DNA of 64,000 bases from Silurus meridionalis (taxonomy: Eukaryota > Chordata > Actinopteri > Siluriformes > Siluridae), in NCBI RefSeq assembly GCF_014805685.1, contig NC_060886.1, forward strand, positions 12,110,608 through 12,174,607. The letters run 5' to 3'. The translations under genes were made by a program, and so were the position numbers. The notes beneath the pieces were generated by a model, which was not told the origin of the DNA, searched no databases, and saw nothing but the letters and a program-made list of their open reading frames with translations. Each line of letters starts with the position of its first letter. The first letter of the stretch is position 1. Positions 1 to 12,415 of the stretch are shown piece after piece.

Positions 1-1174
1 CATGAAATTGTTGTATAAACTATTAAAATGGTGTTTAGTTTTATTTTTTATTTTCTGTTATTTATTGTGTTTTCTTTTTTTTGTGCAAATTGTTTTAAGC
101 ATTTAGAAGTTTCTAAACAAAAAATACCATAAATTTTTCTTAGGTATCTTTATTAAGGAGTGTTACATGGTGGCATTGCACTCAGTATAATTCGAATCAG
201 TTGTACGAAAACACCAAACACCACTATATTGCACTATAAACAAATTACCCAATTCAGATAACATAGCTGAAATTAGGATTTAGCAAGAACCTTACTACTG
301 TATTTAACGTCATATTCCAGGACCTTGCCTGATCTGACATTCTTCGGACATCTCAACTCAGCTTAGATCTGCATTTCTTTCCACATCTGGTTTATCCCAG
401 TGTTAAAATGCACATATAGACTAAACTTTTTGCCACACATTAGCACAAAGTCTTACTTTCTCGCATGATAAACCGTGTACAATATATTGTTAGTCTGCAC
501 TGAGAAACATGCCAAAGGAATTTTATTTTCAGCGCTAAGATCATGTGGTTTATGAACAAATGAAACCTGCCATGCTAGTAGGTTTTACAGTATCACATTA
601 TTCACTGATATCAAGGCTGCACACGTTAAACAAGTAGTCTTTAGATGGATAAAGGTGGATTAATGAGCAAACCTTAAAGCACATTTGTTTTAATCCCTTG
701 CTAAAAACACAGGCACAAGAATGCTATCCAGTTCCTTTTGATGCTAGTTCCTCATTTGGGGGGTTTATTTTACACTTAGTTAGTTATAATGTACTGCATG
801 AACATATTTTCCAATATTAGATGCAGAATCTTGTAGTCAGAGAGAGTACATAATACAAACTAAGTGGAAGTTACAGTTTTTGTCCTAAAGATAATACATG
901 TTTAGGACAAAACTGCAAATCATTCAATTCAATTCAGCAATCTTTGTTAGCATGATTATATACATAGAAAGTAATTCCAATGCATTAAAGAAAACATAAA
1001 AACTGTTAATAATATAAACATTAATTCTAACACTGAGTTTACATAGTAACATAGAGATAAGCGAATATAAATTAAGCATTACCAGGTGCATACAAATAAT
1101 AAATTAAATTGAAACCAACCAAAAAAATAAACCTAAAAGATAGAATCTGCTATATTAATAAGTTTTAAGTTGTT

Positions 1175-1176
<2 letters not shown>

Positions 1177-1243
<67 letters not shown>
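1177..1243. repeat. (TG)n microsatellite
   Basis: Uninterrupted TG repeat of about 33 units. Confidence 0.97.
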
Positions 1244-1247
<4 letters not shown>

Positions 1248-1360
1248 TTGAAAGAAAAAGTAAAAGAGGAAGGTGCACTGTTAATAAGTACCATGGTTGG
1301 AGGACCCTTTTTTATTTAAATAAACAGGTAAGTGATTGGGGTTATATGAATGACAAACCA

Positions 1361-1369
1361 TCTGGGACA

Positions 1370-1460
<91 letters not shown>

Positions 1461-1470
1461 ATGTCCCAGA
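1361..1470. repeat. palindrome with (AT)n centre
   Basis: Arms at 1361-1376 (TCTGGGACAAACAATA) and 1455-1470 are inverted repeats with 15 of 16 bases matching, around a long AT repeat. The whole unit could form one hairpin or cruciform. Confidence 0.85.
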
Positions 1471-1483
1471 TCTCAGATGAGTT

Positions 1484-1506
1484 TGTCTGAAAAGAGAACA
1501 TATACA

Positions 1507-1587
<81 letters not shown>

Positions 1588-1604
1588 CCTCTTTTCATTT
1601 GACA
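1484..1604. repeat. second palindrome with (AT)n centre
   Basis: The left arm (1484-1504, TGTCTGAAAAGAGAACATATA without its last base as shown) pairs with the right arm at 1580-1604, allowing indels of 3 and 1 nt, around an AT repeat. It lies 14 bp from the first palindrome. Confidence 0.75.
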
Positions 1605-2366
1605 ATATACACTGCTGTAGTTGCAAAGGTACAGCACCAAACCTTTGAGAAAAATATTAAAAAGTCAAGGATACGCATAAATTACGTCATTTTATACATA
1701 ATGACATAATCCAAACCCTCTTGTTTTTCTTCATTACATTTCACTGCATTTTAATGTATGTGATTTTGTGTGATTATTTAAATGAATCAAAGAATCTGCT
1801 GTTTTTTTTGCAAGTTGTTTCTAGCTAGTTGTTGCTTTCATTTATAAGTGCCTAAGTATATATAAAAAAAATAGTTTTTATATAAATTAAATCAAAGCAT
1901 TTTAAATCAGTATCAACTGATATGGAGGGATTCTTCATCAAAATGAGAAAACATTCAAATGCTAAAATTATATTTAGAAAATTTGTATTACAGATGGTAA
2001 TCTTTTGCATATGTCCCCATTATGTCATCTGTCCCAAGATAATATGTTATACAGCCAAAGCAAAATTAATTTCCTCTACCAGAATGAGAAAAACAGGAAA
2101 TCTCCAAAATTACACACACAGCATTTTTGACAAACTTTTCCACTCACAGCAGGTATGAGTCTACAGTAGGAACACAACTGAAAGATGCAACAAAAGTTAC
2201 AAGGCCACAAAGAATCATTGAAACTCTAACACTTAATGCTGACACAAACAAGTCTTATAAACTGGGTGGTTTTATGTCAGAAACAGATCTTTGAGTCATC
2301 TCATTAGCTCACAGTGAAATCAGACCCAGTCACTGTCTAAAGACCAAAGAATGTCCAAAGAATTTA

Positions 2367-2432
2367 ATTCTGTAAAGCTGCTTTAGGACAATTTTAACCT
2401 CCATAAAGTGCTATACAAATTACATTTTGAAA
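2367..2432 (+). mobile_element. L2-like LINE 3' tail fragment
   Basis: TTCTGTAAAGCTGCTTTAGG followed by a GTGCTATACAAAT end matches the 3' tail also seen at 20222 and 61846. Strongly truncated. Confidence 0.5.
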
Positions 2433-2542
2433 AACAAAAAAATAAAGCAATTCCAATATAATGTCCACACTAACATTTCACAAATAAAAGGAGAAAAATA
2501 TATATACTTTAACTCGTTTCATTAAAAAAAAGTAATTGTTTG

Positions 2543-2555
2543 CCACTAGGGGGAG
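2543..2555 (+). promoter_or_regulatory. CTCF-like motif
   Basis: CCACTAGGGGGAG is a close match to the CTCF core, in plus orientation. Binding is inference. Confidence 0.35.
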
Positions 2556-3142
2556 TATTGCTCTTCCCGTTCATGTGAAGGCACATCACGGAACGGTTTC
2601 CTTTAGTTGCAAGTTTATGAATAATTTGTGTGATTTGAGTGTGAGCATGCTTACATTTAGAGCTTTAACAAAAAGATAATTATATCCTCTTCTGTTTGGC
2701 AGCTCACAATATATCCTCACTAAAGTTATTATGAGGAACACCTGTACATCTAATTTATGCAATTATGGAATCAGAAATTTGTGAGGCAGCAGAGTAGTGC
2801 ATAACATCATGTAGATATGGGCCAACATGGGCTATGGGAGATGTGGGCTTTTGGTAATGTTTAAAGACAGTGATCACTGATTTTAAACATTACTGATTAA
2901 TGTAGGGTCCATGGGGTGTTCTGAGTATTTATATACCTCAAAATGTAAAAACAAATTTTAAATAATCACAATAGTGAAATAAAGACAAAACCTTCACTAA
3001 ATAGCCTTTTTGCAGACACCTTGATGATGAGTTTTTGCGGGAGAGAGTGGCCAGGATGCTTTTTCACTGATAAATGCTACAGTTCTGCAATTGTGATGAG
3101 CAAAACAGAATGTCAGAATGCACAAAACATCTAACCATCAGG

Positions 3143-3320
3143 TGAATGGTGGCTTAGTCGTTTAGGCATTGGACTTTGGATCCGGAGGTGGGGAGTTAGG
3201 GTATACAGCAAGCTATTACTCCTGTCAAGGTCCATAACTCCATAGCTGCTTAGTTGTACGAATTAAATAAATGTAAGTCGCTGTGGATAAGGGCATCTGC
3301 CAAATGCTGTAAATGTTAAA
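3143..3320 (+). mobile_element. tRNA-derived SINE
   Basis: Begins with a tRNA-like head (GGTGGCTTAGTCGTTTAGGC, resembling a Pol III A box) and ends with the widespread fish SINE/LINE tail GTAAGTCGCTGTGGATAAGG ... CTGTAAATG. The type resembles V-SINE/Mermaid elements. Confidence 0.7.
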
Positions 3321-3388
3321 GAATGAGTTGCAACAGTAAACTATTTTGTCTTTTAGTCAATAACAGAATACTGAGTCTGTAGGTTTCA

Positions 3389-3685
3389 CAGGCTCGCCAA
3401 AATTGGACAGAAATAAAAAACATTTAAAAAAAACAACAAATTGAAAGCCTGGTCTAGCAAATCTTGATTTCTGAATTGGTCAACAGCATGAATACATTAA
3501 CACAATAAATAGTTTATATAGTGTATAGTGTGGAGAATGTTTTCTTTGGCACTTTAAGCCCATTGATAACCAATCAATAACCACTCAAATGTCACAGCCT
3601 ATTGCAGTATTGTTGATGACCATGTGCATGTGCCCATGTGCGCTTCAATGTCACAATTTACAATCTTCTATTGGCTTCCTCCACC
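3389..3685 (+). mobile_element. Tc1-like transposon remnant (3' half of transposase)
   Basis: Segments such as CAGGCTCGCCAAAATTGGAC, CCTGGTCTAGCAAATCTTGA and GTATTGTTGATGACCATGTG correspond to the catalytic half of a common fish Tc1-like transposase. Heavily decayed, with no open frame. Confidence 0.6.
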
Positions 3686-3727
3686 TTCCACACAGTGTCT
3701 GCAGGCTGAAACAGCTTGAGAGAAATC

Positions 3728-3930
3728 AGACGAGAATGACCAGACTGTTTTGAGTTCACAGGACCGCTATGATTATTTTTGATAACCATGGTGAGCAGAA
3801 AAGCATCTCACCAGACACCACACATCAAACCTTGAGGTGGATGAGCTGCAACATCAGAAGGCCACGTAAGGTTCCACTGCAGGCTAAAAACACGAATCTG
3901 AGGCACAGAATCACAAAATTCAATAAACAC
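3728..3930 (+). mobile_element. Tc1-like transposon remnant (5' half of transposase)
   Basis: Contains CCATGGTGAGCAGAAAAGCA followed by ACCTTGAGGTGGATG. The partial frame 3769-3960 keeps the motifs HGEQKSIS, QTLRWM and RRPRKVPLQAKN of the Tc1 helix-turn-helix/linker region. It lies downstream of the 3' half, so this is a second or rearranged copy. Confidence 0.65.
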
Positions 3931-3960
3931 TGTGAAAAGATGAGGTCTTTATTTTTCTAA

Positions 3961-6900
3961 TTAACAGCAAATAAGAAAAACTCAAGAGATGACATTAACA
4001 ACCAGAAAGTCACAGAGATGACACTTTTTTTAATTTTACCCATAATTCTCTATATTAAATATTAATACTAGTATTATAATCAAAATTTTACTGTCATGTG
4101 TAAAGGAAACTGGAAATACAATGAAATTCGTACTCTGCAAATCCTCCCAGCAGATTATGACATAAATGACAAGGATATAAAAGAGAAAAAATGTATATGG
4201 GTAACCTCTAATGGTTCATTAAAATACAAGGCCCTCTCATTGAAGCCTGGCTGAAGGCAAAGGTTCAAGTACACCTGTTCAGGTTCGAGTGCAACAAAAG
4301 CTATCAATGAGCCCTGTAAGGTCACTTTAGATCACATGGGCCCCTTTCTGGATTCCATGTATCTAAGGTGCAAATCTGCAGGGATTGCATGACTCCTGTC
4401 AATCACACTTTAACTTGGTTTCTGTTGCATCTCTGCTGCTTGAAAAGCAGGACTAGAAGATCATGCTGAGCTGACAATGACATTTACTCAAGACTGCTGT
4501 AACAAGTTAATGACCTTACAATATTACAGCCATTCTGAGAAAACATTTCACACACTGGCACATTATGAACGATAAGATCACGACACACTGATAGCATGCC
4601 TGACTTTCTTGGCAACTTGTAAACAACCATATACTCATTGTAGTGGCGTGACAGCTACACCAGAACTGCACACAATAATCTAAACAAAGATACTAAAACA
4701 TTTGTTGTGTTGCTACTAAAAAAACAAACATAATATTTAGTGTCCCTAAATGCTGATTAAATATCCACGAATCTGTGGCATATTCTTAGACCAGCTCCAT
4801 TCTTGGGGCTTGGACCAGTCTGAAACAGCACTCCTGTTATATGTAAAGTCTACATGGAAATACAGTTCATTTAAAAGGACATCCCAAGAATTCTGGGCCT
4901 GACTGCTGACTTATAATTAGGATGGGTGGTTTGCAAAAGGAATAATGCAGTAATGAACAGAAATAATATACATTTTTGGAGGGGAAAAACAAGAGGATTT
5001 GAGGATTTAAACAAAACCCAAACTATTTCTACATTCCTTTTTTTCAATACTACTCACTCTTTTTCCCCCCCCTGTACCCACCCTTGTGGTCCAGCACAGC
5101 ACAGCTGTCCTTTTTCCCTCTAATTTTTCTCTTGTCAGATTTCAACCTATAATTAGCAGAAAGGACATTGGTGACTCCTCACAAATGTGAGTGTGTGCCT
5201 GTGTAGCCAGAACTAATGGCTCTAATCCCTTTCCTCTTGGCCATCGAAGGACTGACAGGTTCACATGTACACACTCAATGTGGCTTCTTTTCTCAACCTC
5301 ACATGCTTAAAGGGAAAACCACACCATGCAGCCTTGAGCCGATTACTGTTTGCATGCACACACAACTTCAGGGTATAGTTGAAAAAGAATAAAATGCAAA
5401 AGATAATGACTAAGACTCCAAAAACACTTGTACTCTTGTACCCTTGTACTTTATACTTTATCCTGGTTTTATACATTATATAAATATAAATAGTGCTCTA
5501 AAGGTAATTTGTTAAGTAACACCAACACTACTGAAATAACTACTAAATACACAGTAAAGACTGAATAATTATATAACAAAAAAAGCCACCCAGCTTGTGA
5601 ATGACAATTTATTTCTGAAATTCTAGCATAGCAATGGGCCAGTTTAAATACCAACACCTAAGTCAGCGTGCAAAATTCAACAAATGCAGCAAGCATTTTA
5701 TAAGCAGCAACATTTCCGCTGAAACCTGATATTTATCCCTATGTAAACCATGGTGGTTTATGATATTACAAAGTCATTCTTATTCCCCTTGTTTCTCACA
5801 CTTCATTTGGGTATTACTCAGTGTTATGCCGGCTTTAGACAGTTCCCCACACTGTGTGCTTGGGTTGATCCTGAAGGTTTAAGCCTCAATAAAATTTTGC
5901 ATTATTCCAAGCAGTTGTCATGGTCCACCATGAGTCATATGCATGCCTACTAGAAGGTCAGAGACTAATATACGTATTAGTTACCACAGGATTTTTTATT
6001 AATTAATTGATATTATTTACTAATTTATGCAAGCTTGGTTTGTTCATTATTTTGTACAAAACACTTTGGTCACATGACAATGCTGTGGTGAAGCTCATAG
6101 ATAAAAAGAAAGATTAAAAATATCAGGCCTAGGATCCTTTGATTGACAAGTTCATATGGAGAAACCTTCACCTTGGCAACAAAAGTTTGGTTGCTAGGAT
6201 AACATGGGCAGATGGATGGCTTGGCTGATTTTCCACAGTGATCGGCCGGCTTTGGGGGGTGGGATTACAGGACAGTCTTGATTCTCCCTGCACCATTGAG
6301 CAAGCCCAATGAAATGACTTGGCACTGAGAAAATGTATTAGATTCAGGGGACAAATAATTAAATGACGTGAGCCGCTGGATAAGAGAAAAGGTTGCCCCA
6401 CAAATATAGCCAAGCCCTAAATAAATCGTTTGTGGTAGGGCAAGAACTTTGGGAATGATGGAATACGTCAAGTGAAGAGGTCCAGCATGCTGATTAATGT
6501 GATAGAGGGGTCTTTTAAGTTGACTCCAAAATAGAACATCAAACTCTGATCTTAAGCGGCAATCATTCCACCCTCTGCGAGAGAGGGTATAACGTGAACA
6601 CTTCACACAGCTTTTATTTGTGTGTCACACATCGGAATCATAATGGCACAGGCCTAATCCTCTCAAAATACTTCTTCCCCGTTCTGGGTGGTAATGGAAT
6701 GTGTTAACATAATTGTTATTGTTCTTCCAAAAGAATTAGTGAATCACAAATATCCTCGAAATTGTACATTTAAAAAAATATCATATTTATATAAATTTCG
6801 TTCTATTTCATAGAGAAAAGAAATGTGGAAATTCATTACAAAAATCTTTAAGCATATCTGGTGTATATTTCCTAAATATTTGCAAAAAGCCTAGTGCTTA

Positions 6901-7060
6901 ATCTTAAAAAAGTCCCACTTTAGAAATCAAATCAAATGTGGAAACATTTTAATAAACAGCCCAATAAACAACCAGCTCTATTAGTTTACTTGAATAGACT
7001 GAACAGACTTCACTCTGAACATGGGCCTCTGCTGAAGCCTGTAAATATAAATATAAATGT
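3961..7060. other. gene-free interval
   Basis: AT-rich unique-looking DNA. Nothing recognisable. Confidence 0.6.
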
Positions 7061-7064
7061 CATT

Positions 7065-7330
7065 GGGGTGTTGCCGTGGGTAGTTCCCACCTCATAGCTC
7101 CAGGGACCCTATTGAGTCTTTGGCTTAAAGTCTGCATGGAGGTTTGCATGTTCTCTGGTATCCTCCCACATCCCAAAAACATACTGCTAAATAAATAGCG
7201 AATGCTGAATTGACCCTTGTGACAATGACTGTGCCAAAGTGTGTGTATGGTGCCCTGAAACCCAGGGTATATTCCTGCTTTGAACTCAGGTACAGTTTCC
7301 AGATCTACCATTGTGGGGAATGAAGAACAA
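7065..7330 (+). mobile_element. tRNA-derived SINE
   Basis: Matches in order the common fish SINE whose head reads like CTCACAGCTCCAGGG and whose body contains TCCTCCCAC, AAAAACATACTG, GGTGCCCTG and CAGGGTATATTCCTGC. Diverged and lacking a clear poly-A tail. Confidence 0.65.
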
Positions 7331-9165
7331 AAAAGGAAATTAAATAAATGTCTGCAATAAAGAATAAAATGCAGCATTTATTAAATTATAATATGTTGTT
7401 ATGGCTGTGATATCAACAATCTGCATTATTTGTAAACTCTACTGAAGCATGAAATGTTTTCTTTCTTTTTTTTAATCATGGCTTATCGGTATTTAAGTTG
7501 ATTTAACATCAAATAATAAATAAGTACAGAATTTCACCAATTCTGCTTCCAGCAAATCTGCTCATACTGCAGTTTTGCCTCACAGCCAGCAGGCAACGGT
7601 AAATCACTCCTGAGAGCGACTGATGTGTATAGTGTGGAATCTTCATGTGATGTGATATCATGAAATGACTGCTGACCTGCATATTTAAAGAGAGGTCATA
7701 CAGCCAGATTGTCATATGCAAAGCCTCCACCACCATAATCTGTTGAAACTGTAAGGATGTTCATTAAGAAAAAATGTAACCTTTCATCAGTTTTCTGCTG
7801 CTCACAGTATTTGCTCATGCACTCACTTGATTTCCCAGATAAAGGGGTGAAAATTAATGAACAAACGTGCAAAATAAGCCGTGCCCCTCTTCCAATATGC
7901 TTCCATGCAGTTCAACATGGATTTCCATTGTCTTACAAGCTTCATAACTGATAGCAAGAAATAAAAATATGCAGGGTTTTTAAGTGAGAGCAGGTGTGAT
8001 CAGGTGTGAGCAGAACATTGCAAAATGTATTGAGTGACAAGGGGAGCTTAGAACAGCATGGAAAAAGAAAACATATCACAATTTATAAAAACACACTACG
8101 TGCTCAGTCTGGTCATTAAAATGTCACTGAGAAGACACATTTATGCTCCATTAGTTTAAAGTGGCCTTTTTTTCAGTATCACTGAAGTCATCAGTATTTA
8201 AAACATGTCCAATCTTAATATAATGAGCAAGTTGTTAAAGGTTGCTTCTGACATCCTTATTGTAGTAGATCATTGTAAATCAGTGTCCATGCTGTCAACA
8301 AACCAGGGAAAATTTACAACTGATAAGCTTCCTGCTCATACTGACTACTTACACCTGCCATTACCCCCTCATCACACGACCAAACCTTATGACTGGGTTA
8401 TGATGACCACAGCTCAACACTCACCATAGCACTCATCACCACCGAGCAGTGGCTCACAGAGATCCATTCGTAAACAGCAAGGGTTAAATTAGAGATACTA
8501 CATGTTTTACTGGATATCAAAGGACCTTAGAAATGTCACTATTTATGACATCAGAAGCAGAAGTCTTATTAAACTAGACAGCAGGAATCATATTTGAATG
8601 GTTTCTTTTAATATCTGCTTTATTAAACAAGTAGAAGAGAGTAAACCAGTTAAAGACTTGCTATAGTCTCATATCTTTCATCCCGCATCCCCCATGATCA
8701 GTCGGTAGGAAACATTTTCTGTGTTTGTCTGCTATACAGAAGTGCAAAATGCATTAATTAAACAGTGTCATCAGTTTGCTGCCATCCGAAATAAACATAA
8801 TGACCTGGTGACACACGAGTGGTGTAAACTATCAGATACGTGGCAGCAGGACAGAGGGAAAGATATTAACTGATATTAGGTTACATTAGCCTGTTCTAAA
8901 ACGAAGCAGTGGACACAAGCACGTAAGTGCCAATGCACTGACCTGGAAAGGATGGGAGTGGGTTGTTGGAGCACAGTTGGAGCTGGTCTATATTCCCTAC
9001 ATTTTTTCAGAGAACATGAAGGCCATGATCTTCTGTAATCTTATCTCTATGGTTTAGCTATTACTACAGCAATTAAAGAAATATCCATGTGACCACAGTG
9101 ATATAGATACCATCGAGGTGTTCCACCTAATCACTAAAGAATTCAAAGTGGAAACATGGAGAGTT
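7331..9165. other. gene-free interval
   Basis: No gene. A tandem pair of T-box half-sites lies at 7992-8009. Confidence 0.6.
7992..8009 (+). promoter_or_regulatory. two tandem T-box half-sites
   Basis: AGGTGTGA occurs twice as a direct repeat (7992-7999 and 8002-8009), exactly 10 bp apart, one helical turn. T-box factors including TBX15/18 bind AGGTGTGA. The site is 19 kb past the tbx15 stop codon. Function is inference. Confidence 0.45.
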
Positions 9166-9167
9166 TT

Positions 9168-9560
9168 TTCCCTCACTGTCCACTTTATTAGAAACATCTT
9201 ATATATAAGGTACCTGAACATTCGAGCAGCTATTGAATCAGCCAAACTTGTTGCAGCAGCACAATGCAAATAATCATACAGTGCTTATTGTTTACATTCA
9301 ACATCACAATAAAGAAAATGTGCTATCTGAGTATTTCAGAAACTGACTGGGATCAAGAGTTTTTTTTTTTTAACATAGAATAGTCTGAAAAAACTATGTA
9401 TGTATATGTCATGTTAATAATAGAGGTCAGATAAAATTGGCCAGATTGGTTTCAGCTGCCAGGAACGTTATAGTGACCCAACCATTCTTTACAACTGTTG
9501 TGTACAGAAAAGCATCTCAGCATACACAAAACATTGGATGGTCCACAAGTGTAGAAAACC
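9168..9560 (+). mobile_element. Tc1-like transposon remnant, plus orientation
   Basis: Starts with a terminal-repeat-like stretch (CACTGTCCACTTTATTAGAA), then CATTCGAGCAGCTATTGAATC, GAGTATTTCAGAAACTG and the transposase linker region around 9425-9540 (ATTGGCCAGATTGGTTTCAG, AGAAAAGCATCTCAG). Internally deleted and without an open frame. Confidence 0.65.
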
Positions 9561-9624
9561 ACTTGACAAACAATTCTATGCTCAGGAATGCCTCAGATTC
9601 TTGTTCTCAGATTCTTGCTGAACC

Positions 9625-10022
9625 GAGTGGAATCTCTGTGTGGTATTCTACTGTTGCAGCACATTCACCTCAGAGTTTGATGTTGTGTGCATTTTAAGAT
9701 GCTTTTTTTGCTTACCAGCGTAGTAATGTGTGCTTTATTGTAGTGTCTGGTTTAATAAACCAGTCTGGTTCATTAGGAAAAAAGTTTTAGACTCTTTCAT
9801 CAACAAGTTGCTTCAGCTTGAAGACTCTCCAGGATGGTCTTTGTTTTTTGCACCATTCTGTGTAAACAAAGATTGTTGTGTGTTAATTCCCAGAAGATCA
9901 GTAGTTTCTGTACTCAAACCAGCTAATGTGAATAATAACTGAAGCTCTTTACCTATTTCTGAGTTCTAACCCTATTTGTTTATTAAACAACTGCATAAAT
10001 GAGCATGTGTAGAGGTGTTTAC
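9625..10022 (-). mobile_element. Tc1-like transposon remnant, minus orientation
   Basis: On the minus strand it reads GAGTACAGAAACTACTGATC, ACACAGAATGGTGC, then AGCATCTTAAAATGCACAC and CTCTGAGGTGAATGTGCTGC, the same Tc1 family as the copy at 9168. The two copies face each other. Confidence 0.65.
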
Positions 10023-12320
10023 CTTTAACTGCTCATTGAAATACACAGAAAATTACTTCTTGTCCATTATATGTTTCATGCTGTTTTAAAATAAATTGAT
10101 TACATTAACTTGACTAAACCATTGAAAGAAATAATCTCACAGAACTACGGCTATACGCAAATGCTACTGTAAACTCCTTCTGATTTTATGCCCATTTTTG
10201 TTTTTGCCACAGAAACTTGTGAATCACCTATCAGACAAGATGATTTGTGCCATTTAATTTAGTTTTTTGTTTTTCTTATATTTCCATTTTTTCTATTTTC
10301 CTTTTTGCACTTGTTTCCTACAATCTGATCTGCATATAGATTTAACCATCTCAACAAAGCACAGACTTAACCTAATACATCCAATCACTGTCCAACTAAT
10401 GAAGAGACATTTAACCCCCCCCCAGCACCCTACAGTGCACAGATTAAGTGTGTAAAAAAACAAGCTTGATTTATTAAGTACTAATTGCTAGTGTGAATGT
10501 CTTTGCTTGAGACAGGACCAAGTTAGTGACAGTCTCTGTTGAGTGTGAGCTTTTAGCGGCTGGTAGATTCATGGGACAAACTCCTGCTGGGCACAGAATA
10601 TTTTTTAAAAGTTGCAAAGTTGTTGCCACCACTTGAAAAATGCCTCTCGTGTCCTCAGGGGGGTATTGTTTGGTTTTTCCACCTCCAACAGGCAGTGATT
10701 TATGAGAAGGGATCACTGGAGAGGGAACAAAAAGGGGAGAGACAGCAGCAGATCAAGATGGAAAGAGTATCGGAGTGGGGGAGTCAGACCAAAAATAACC
10801 CTGGCTTGGGTTCAGTCAGGGCTGCTCCCAGGTTGACAAGTAGAGGTGTGTTCCAGGGCCATCGCACAGACTGCATTACTAGGATTGCAGGCAACCGTGA
10901 CCAAAAAAGCAAGCCATGCAGGACTATTTACAGAGCAGAAATTCGGCCACAGGCACACTCTGTCAGCTAATGATGGATCATGGAGAGGAAGTATAGAGGT
11001 GGTGATGGGGGGACTGCCTTATTGCAATACTGTGGAATTGAGGACAACATTTCACCATCCATGCACCTGGTTTTCCTTGTTCACTCCTGGACAAACAGCA
11101 GTCCATGAGTTTGTCATCTGTTCTGGTTGACAGCGCTCAAAAACACCTGCTGCCAGCTCAATCTTAGAATGGGCTCATGCCTACGCTCTTTTTAGCTAAA
11201 TTTCTCACATAGTTTTCATATAAACCAGTTGTTTGTTATTTACATCCTTCTAGAATGCCACATGCCTAGAGGTGATCAGCAAACACCTGCCTCATGACTA
11301 TACATGACACTTGCACGCCACATAGGGCAGAAATGGGGTAAGGTGGCTCAACAGCCATTATCATTGCATGCATAAATTCATGCATTTCCTTAGTAATACC
11401 GGGTTAACACTACAGAAATAATCAAGATGTAGAATACACTGTGCAATGTTAGTGATTTCTCTTCCTTGCAAATTTACACTTTATGGATTAATAATGGTGG
11501 TGAATGTAAAATTTCTAGACAAAAAACATTAATCAAAACTAATGTTCATGAAAAAAACAAGCATATGTTTATAAAATACATGACATGGTATTCTGGCCAT
11601 ACCAAGCCAATAATCATAAAAGATAAGATACTAGTCTCATTTCTGTTATACAGTACTACTAGTTTCCTTTTTCTCAAAACAGCTGCACTGGCGGTTGAGT
11701 GATGAACAGGAACTGACCAGGTTTGGAATAGCAGTAGTGACCCATGGGGCGAAAGACTGCAGATCTTTTTACACACTCTTACCCACCCCATCCAGTGATT
11801 TATATATCTGCTCAGAATTTACAACATGTGAAATCCTCTCAGTTAACAACACAGAGCAAGATACAGCAGGGGGTAAGCAGCACAATAGGATCTGGAATGA
11901 GGGGCCAGGACAGACTCAAACAAGTGTGAGAATGTGAGAGTAGATAAAATGGGGTCCAAAACTCTAGGGCCACTAGTCAAAATGTTTATTTTCTGAATGA
12001 ATACAACAATTTCATGCCAAATTACACTATTGACAACCTTATTTACAACTTGACTGAGAAGTAAAAGTTTTAAAATATTTACATGAATTTAAGTGTTTCT
12101 TCGTATTTGGAATGTCCTACAGCCACAGCAAGTAAAATAAAAATTCCCAATGATCCATGTCAAAATCCATCAGTGTGTTGTATAAACACATGCTTCAGTA
12201 GATAAAATACGAATAATGAAAAATCTGAAATTTTAAAAAGAACTGCACAATATCACAAATTTACTTACATTTGAATATGGAATAATGTGCATATTGTGGG
12301 CTAAATAATGAGGATGTTGC
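10023..12320. other. gene-free interval
   Basis: No gene. The 10500-11130 part is GC-richer and repeat-free, a candidate conserved noncoding region that cannot be tested here. Confidence 0.55.
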
Positions 12321-12324
12321 ATAT

Positions 12325-12415
12325 TTTCTTCTATTCAATTCATTCATTTTATTTGTAGATAGTTTTTAACAATGAACATTGTTCCAAAGCAGCTTCACAG
12401 AGATAAAGAGGTTAT
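12325..12415 (-). mobile_element. L2-like LINE 3' tail fragment
   Basis: On the minus strand it reads TCTGTGAAGCTGCTTTGGAA, an ATTGTTAAAA segment and a short AATTGAATAG end. Same family as 2367, 20222 and 61846, in opposite orientation. Confidence 0.55.

Larger units (their letters stand above)
1..3140. other. gene-free DNA at left edge
   Basis: AT-rich. It holds three dinucleotide repeats between 1177 and 1584, an L2-like tail at 2367-2432 and a CTCF-like motif at 2543-2555. No gene is seen. Confidence 0.75.

Noticed and set aside
1178..1626. Open frames made of CV, YI or similar dipeptide repeats
   Set aside because: They are translations of TG and AT microsatellites; the same applies to the repeat-derived frames at 13823, 21621, 25231, 38937 and 59016.
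6168..6606. Minus-strand open frames of 81 and 113 codons
   Set aside because: No domain or similarity recognised and they overlap in two frames, as expected by chance.
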